NCBI RefSeq assembly: GCF_036381655.1 | Contig: NZ_DASVCJ010000057.1 | Span: 54,239 to 118,238, forward strand | Direction of reading: 5' to 3' | DNA: 64,000 bases | Source of the DNA: Ferrovibrio sp036381655 | Lineage (GTDB): Bacteria; Pseudomonadota; Alphaproteobacteria; Ferrovibrionales; Ferrovibrionaceae | In this document: piece by piece, positions 60,930 through 64,000 of the stretch | Numbering within the stretch: position 1 is the stretch's first letter | How the letters are laid out: every line of letters starts with the position of its first letter | Notes under the pieces: generated by a model | Told to the model about the DNA's origin: nothing | Database searches by the model: none | What the model saw: the letters and a program-made list of their open reading frames with translations, nothing else | Made by a program: the position numbers and the translations under genes

Positions 60930-62417
60930 TCAGAACCTCGGCAGATCGGGGAAGGCGAGCTTTCCGTGCTGCACATGCATCTTGCCTATTTCGGCGCAGC
61001 GATGCAGTTGCGGGAATACCTTGCCCGGGTTGAGGCGATGGTTGGGATCGAAGGCGCATTTGACGCGCTCCTGCTGCGCCAGGTCGTCAGCGCTGAACAT
61101 CGCCGGCATCAGGTCGCGCTTTTCCACGCCGACACCATGCTCGCCGGTCAGCACGCCGCCGACTTCGACGCAGAGCCTCAGGATATCGGCGCCGAAAGAT
61201 TCCGCGCGTTCCAATTCGCCCGGGTTGTTGGCGTCGTAAAGGATCAGCGGATGCAGGTTGCCGTCGCCGGCATGGAAGACATTGGCGACGCGCAGGCCGT
61301 ATTTCTCCGACAGGTCGCTCATGCGGGTCAGCACCTCCGGCAGCTTCTTGCGCGGAATGGTGCCGTCCATGCAGAGGTAATCCGGCGAAATGCGCCCCAC
61401 CGCCGGGAATGCCGCCTTGCGGCCGGCCCAGAAGTTCAGGCGCTCGTCCTCGTCCTGCGAGATGCGGCAACTGACCGAGCCGCAGGATTCGGCAATCGCC
61501 TTCACCCGCGCCAGCAGGTGATCGACTTCCGCGGGCGGCCCGTCCAGTTCGATGATCAGAAGGGCTTCGACGTCGAGCGGATAGCCGGCATGGACGAAAT
61601 CCTCCGCCGCGTGGATCGCCGGACGGTCCATCATCTCCATGCCGCCCGGGATGATGCCGGCGCCGATCACCTTCGCCACGCAATCGCCGGCCGCCTCGGA
61701 TGACGGAAAGCCGGCCAGCACGGCGCGCTGCGTCGCCGGCTTGGGCAGGATGCGCACGGTCACCTCGGTGATCACGCCGAGCAGCCCCTCCGAGCCACAG
61801 ATCAGCCCGAGCAGATCGTAGCCCTCGCTGTCGAGATGCTTGCCGCCCAGGCGAACGATATCGCCGTTCATCAGCACCATCTCGACGCCGAGGATGTTGT
61901 TGGTGGTCAGCCCGTATTTCAGGCAATGCACGCCCCCGGAATTCTCCGCCACGTTGCCGCCGATGGTGCAGGCGATCTGGCTGGAGGGATCCGGCGCGTA
62001 GTAGAAGCCGCGATGCTCGACCGCGCGGGTGATGCCCAGATTGGTCACGCCGGGTTGCACGATTGCGCAGCGGTTGTCCCAGTCGATCTCCAGCACGCGG
62101 TTGAACTTGCCCAGGCCGAGCAGCACGCCATCGGCCAGCGGCAGCGCGCCGCCCGACAAGGATGTGCCGGCGCCGCGCGGCACGACCTTGACGCCGCGCT
62201 CGTTGCACAGCTTGAGCACGGCCGCGACCTGTTGCGTATCGCTGGGCAGCACCGCCACCAGCGGCAACTGGCGATAGGCGGTCAGCCCGTCGCATTCGAA
62301 GGCGCGCAGGCTGGTCTCGTCGGCGATTACGCCCTCGCCCGGCACGATCTGCCGCAGGGCGGCGATCAGCTCGAGGCGCTGGGCGATGATCTCCTTTTCC
62401 GGTGCCGGCATCAGCAT
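60930..62417 (-). CDS. glcD: Glycolate oxidase FAD-linked subunit
   Basis: This is a 495-residue flavoprotein that oxidises glycolate (or D-lactate) to glyoxylate. The FAD-binding PCMH domain has KVVPRGAGTSLSGGALPL, DPSSQIACTIGGNVAENSGG and VHCLKYGLTTNN. The C-terminal FAD-oxidase domain ends LTGEHGVGVEKRDLM and DPNHRLNPGKVFP. The start is ATG 62417, or ATG 62411 (MPAPEKE). It follows a GntR regulator by 15 bases. Glycolate from phosphoglycolate salvage is the expected substrate. Confidence 0.95.
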   Translation of the reverse strand: MLMPAPEKEIIAQRLELIAALRQIVPGEGVIADETSLRAFECDGLTAYRQLPLVAVLPSDTQQVAAVLKLCNERGVKVVPRGAGTSLSGGALPLADGVLLGLGKFNRVLEIDWDNRCAIVQPGVTNLGITRAVEHRGFYYAPDPSSQIACTIGGNVAENSGGVHCLKYGLTTNNILGVEMVLMNGDIVRLGGKHLDSEGYDLLGLICGSEGLLGVITEVTVRILPKPATQRAVLAGFPSSEAAGDCVAKVIGAGIIPGGMEMMDRPAIHAAEDFVHAGYPLDVEALLIIELDGPPAEVDHLLARVKAIAESCGSVSCRISQDEDERLNFWAGRKAAFPAVGRISPDYLCMDGTIPRKKLPEVLTRMSDLSEKYGLRVANVFHAGDGNLHPLILYDANNPGELERAESFGADILRLCVEVGGVLTGEHGVGVEKRDLMPAMFSADDLAQQERVKCAFDPNHRLNPGKVFPQLHRCAEIGKMHVQHGKLAFPDLPRF

Positions 62418-62432
62418 GAGCGTTTCCTCACT

Positions 62433-63161
62433 CTAGTCCTCGCGGGCGGCCGCATGGCGGGCGGCGGCCCGGGCGATATGGTTGCGGGCCGCCTGCGCGG
62501 CAGCTCCGGCATCGCCGGCGGCGATCGCGTCCAGCAATTGCCGGTGTTCCTCCTGGGCGGCCAGAGCGCTGCCGGCATCCACCGCGGACGGCATCCAGGT
62601 TACGGCGCGGCTGGCCGAGAAATGCTGCGCCAGATAGGCGGCGAACTGCGCCAGATACGGATTATGCGCCGCCGCCGCGATAGCGGCATGAAAGCGGTCA
62701 TCGGCGCCGGCGCCGTCGGTCCTGGCGGCGATCGCCTGCTCCATCGCCGCAAAGGCGGCGCGGATCGCCGCAAGGTCCGCGTCGCTGCGCCGCCGTGCCG
62801 CCAATTCCGCCATGCCGGCTTCGATGACGGCGCGCAGCTCGAAAATATGCGGCAGGTCGGCCGCCGGCACCGCGCCGCCGCCACTGCCGATGCGGAAGTT
62901 GGCCAAGCCCGGCCGCGCCGCGACGAAGGCCCCCGCGCCCTGCCGCGTCTCGACGAAACCGTCCACTTTCAAGCGGGCAATCGCCTCGCGGACGATGGCG
63001 CGGCTGACATTGTAGCGTTCGACGAGCTGCTTTTCGGTCGGCAGCCGGGCGCCGGGGCGGAATTCGCCGGCCCGAATCGCCGCGGCCAGCCGGCCGGCCA
63101 GGGCATCGCCCAGTCCGGCGGGACGCGTCAGGGGATGGTTTGCGATATCAGACATCATCAC
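62433..63161 (-). CDS. FadR-subfamily GntR regulator (GlcC/LldR-like)
   Basis: This is a 242-residue transcription regulator. A winged helix-turn-helix (about residues 20-80: RPGARLPTEKQLVERYNVSRAIVREAIARLKVDGFVE in two parts) precedes an FCD effector domain with FELRAVIEAGMAELAA, DDRFHAAIAAAAHN and EEHRQLLDAI, the metal-binding His/Asp set. Three consecutive starts are possible (GTG 63161, ATG 63158, ATG 63155). A palindrome abuts them and no Shine-Dalgarno is seen. As first gene of the glcDEF operon, it probably senses glycolate or glyoxylate and represses its own operon. Confidence 0.92.
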   Translation of the reverse strand: MMMSDIANHPLTRPAGLGDALAGRLAAAIRAGEFRPGARLPTEKQLVERYNVSRAIVREAIARLKVDGFVETRQGAGAFVAARPGLANFRIGSGGGAVPAADLPHIFELRAVIEAGMAELAARRRSDADLAAIRAAFAAMEQAIAARTDGAGADDRFHAAIAAAAHNPYLAQFAAYLAQHFSASRAVTWMPSAVDAGSALAAQEEHRQLLDAIAAGDAGAAAQAARNHIARAAARHAAARED

Positions 63162-63180
63162 TTGTCAGCTTGCCTGACAA
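63162..63180. promoter_or_regulatory. TTGTCAG-N5-CTGACAA operator of the glycolate operon
   Basis: TTGTCAGCTTGCCTGACAA is a perfect palindrome directly before the GntR start codon. Its TTGTC/GACAA ends match the TNGT...ACNA pattern of FadR-type GntR sites, though the spacing is wider than usual. It overlaps the predicted -10 box and start of transcription. Confidence 0.65.
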
Positions 63181-63207
63181 ATTCGCCCGCCGCCGACCGG
63201 AAGTCAA
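63179..63207 (-). promoter_or_regulatory. Predicted promoter of the GntR-glcDEF operon
   Basis: On the minus strand TTGACT (63202-63207) and GAATTT (63179-63184) are 17 bases apart. Transcription would start near 63172, inside the operator, giving a leader of only about 10-17 bases. Confidence 0.45.
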
Positions 63208-63234
63208 CCCACAGAAGCGGCTCCAGAAACGACG

Positions 63235-63263
63235 ACGGCCCGGCTGGAAGCCAGCCGGGCCGT
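63235..63263 (-). terminator. rpmJ terminator
   Basis: Perfect 13-base arms (63235-63247 and 63251-63263) with a 3-base loop lie 26 bases after the rpmJ stop, followed on the minus strand by CGTCGTTTC. This is the strongest terminator-like hairpin in the window. Confidence 0.75.
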
Positions 63264-63288
63264 TACGAAAACCCTGGTTTGCTAGGGA

Positions 63289-63414
63289 TTAACCCTGGCG
63301 CGCCTTGAAGCGCGGGTTGGTCTTGTTGATCACGTAAACCCGGCCCTTGCGGCGGATCACGCGGCAATCACGATGGCGGCCCTTAGCCGACTTGAGCGAA
63401 TTTACGACCTTCAT
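63289..63414 (-). CDS. rpmJ: 50S ribosomal protein L36
   Basis: This is the 41-residue L36 ribosomal protein (MKVVNSLKSAKGRHRDCRVI then RRKGRVYVINKTNPRFKARQ). It has one Cys and lacks the four-ligand zinc ribbon, so it is the zinc-free form. The start at 63414 matches the family exactly; the longer open frame is rejected. It has its own near-consensus promoter and a strong terminator, so it is a single-gene unit. Confidence 0.97.
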   Translation of the reverse strand: MKVVNSLKSAKGRHRDCRVIRRKGRVYVINKTNPRFKARQG

Positions 63415-63481
63415 GGCACCTGACCTTATAGAAACAGAATGCCGGGCGCAGATGAAACCCGCCCGGCGGAAAAGCGGGCGG

Positions 63482-63510
63482 ACCTTACCGGCGGGCCCCA
63501 TGCCTGTCAA
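63482..63510 (-). promoter_or_regulatory. Predicted sigma-70 promoter of rpmJ
   Basis: On the minus strand TTGACA (63505-63510), a perfect -35 box, and TAAGGT (63482-63487) are separated by 17 bases. Transcription would start near 63475, giving a leader of about 60 bases. Confidence 0.6.
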
Positions 63511-63573
63511 CCGTAAACCAGGCCTGCTGGCGGTGAATCCCGCCCTTGCCCGCTTAGTGCCGCCAGGGCCCGC

Positions 63574-63789
63574 TCAGCCCCGCCAGGCCGCCTCGTTGCG
63601 GCGCTCGTAATCGCCAAAGGCCCGGCTCAGCCCGCCCAGCACCTCGGCCGTGGTTTCGAACATGGCCTTGAACTGCGGCTCGTCGACCATGCGCAGTTCC
63701 TCGCGCAATTCGCCGACCAGCTCGTTCAGCCGGCGCTGGACATACTTGGTGTGGTAATACGGATCGCGCTGCTGTTCTGCGGTCGCCAT
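63574..63789 (-). CDS. Small conserved-looking hypothetical protein
   Basis: This is a 71-residue, highly charged, probably all-helical protein (MATAEQQRDPYYHTKYVQRR, then LNELVGELREELRMVDEPQF). No signal peptide, membrane segment or metal motif is seen. I do not recognise a named family. The ATG at 63789 is chosen because the following sequence is compact and helical; nine more codons are open upstream. It lies between rpmJ and an insertion sequence, on the same strand as both. Confidence 0.6.
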   Translation of the reverse strand: MATAEQQRDPYYHTKYVQRRLNELVGELREELRMVDEPQFKAMFETTAEVLGGLSRAFGDYERRNEAAWRG

Positions 63790-63864
63790 GACAAACCCCA
63801 TTCCGTTGCAAAGCATACGGAAGGAGTGAAACCGCGATGCCGTCGATGGTTCCGCGCCAGCCTA

Positions 63865-64000
63865 GGGTGTGTCGTCAATTGTATGAGAGGATGGCGGCGG
63901 CGAGCTTTGTGGCTGCTGCGAAATGGTCGGCTCGTTTGTCGTAGCGGGTGGCGATGGCTCGGAACTGCTTGAGGCGGCAGAAGAAGCGCTCGATGCGGTT
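63865..64000 (-). mobile_element. IS5-family insertion sequence, one end
   Basis: The right edge of the window enters an insertion sequence. Its terminal inverted repeat probably begins near GGGTGTGTCGTC at about 63865, just after CCTA, which could include a 2-4 base target duplication. The rest lies beyond the window. Confidence 0.7.
63875..64000 (-). CDS. IS5-family transposase, C-terminal fragment
   Basis: Reading the minus strand from the last base gives NRIERFFCRLKQFRAIATR followed by YDKRADHFAAATKLAAAILS and YN, then a stop at 63875-63877. This is the C-terminal end of an IS5-family DDE transposase, with the family's N-R-I-E-R-x-F-x-R-L-K-Q-F-R segment around the catalytic Glu. The N-terminal part lies beyond the window, so integrity cannot be judged. 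Confidence 0.88.
   Translation of the reverse strand, partial: NRIERFFCRLKQFRAIATRYDKRADHFAAATKLAAAILSYN

Overview
The window is about 64 kb of GC-rich, densely packed bacterial chromosome. Gene content and order point to an alphaproteobacterium, probably a Rhodospirillales-like lineage. The evidence is the lspA / DUF3035 / M16 / M16 order, the xseA-DUF2093 pair beside lipid A genes, MutL carrying the endonuclease motif, RlmJ and a 41-residue L36. This placement is an inference from neighbourhoods; no rRNA or tRNA gene was seen. There is no sign of a prophage, plasmid or CRISPR array. The only mobile DNA is the end of an IS5-type insertion sequence at the right edge.

Layout: 1-3.6 kb holds the end of a LysR regulator, an amidase, and an ECF42-type sigma factor with its DGPF/YCII partner. 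4.2-12.5 kb is a fatty-acid (acyl-CoA) block: two acyl-CoA dehydrogenases, a thioesterase, a dienoyl-CoA isomerase-like crotonase, a MaoC hydratase, a c-di-GMP phosphodiesterase and a FadD-type ligase. 12.6-18.3 kb is a sugar-acid block: a DHDPS-family enzyme, an HpaI-type aldolase and an arabinonate-type IlvD dehydratase, with a TPR-methyltransferase between them. 18.4-21.2 kb has cheW and transketolase. 21.3-28.3 kb is a cell-envelope block (msbA, a DUF374 acyltransferase, lpxK, an LpxL-like gene, an M23 peptidase, DUF2093, xseA), followed by purD. 29.8-34.3 kb has two tandem aminoglycoside-phosphotransferase-like kinases, a DUF2817 peptidase-like gene and an ACAD10/11-like dehydrogenase.

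34.4-38.8 kb has tadA, a class-I amidotransferase hydrolase, an RluB/RsuA-type pseudouridine synthase, rsmD, a Tat-exported aldo/keto reductase and a DUF6064-like membrane protein. 38.9-52.6 kb is a long minus-strand housekeeping run: maoC-ribF, then ileS-lspA-histidine kinase-DUF3035-M16-M16-mutL, with one plus-strand CitE-like lyase inserted. 52.7-58.2 kb is mixed: HAD phosphatase, TipF-like EAL protein, exported glutathione peroxidase, CDP-alcohol transferase, rlmJ, NTF2-like protein, low-molecular-weight tyrosine phosphatase and a small exported protein. 58.3-63.2 kb is a glycolate oxidase operon (GntR-glcD-glcE-glcF). rpmJ, a small hypothetical gene and the IS end close the window.

The signals most worth a second look are these. 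A TGACG-N3-CGTCA palindrome occurs in both divergent promoters of the acyl-CoA block. The ACAD10/11-like pathway is split into separate genes, and one of its two kinases has lost the catalytic Asp. A direct repeat at the purD 3' end stays in frame across the stop codon and leaves 66 further open codons. Likely leaderless or very short-leader promoters were found for two genes. Several well-known gene neighbourhoods have insertions or losses, such as no waaA before lpxK and a histidine kinase after lspA.
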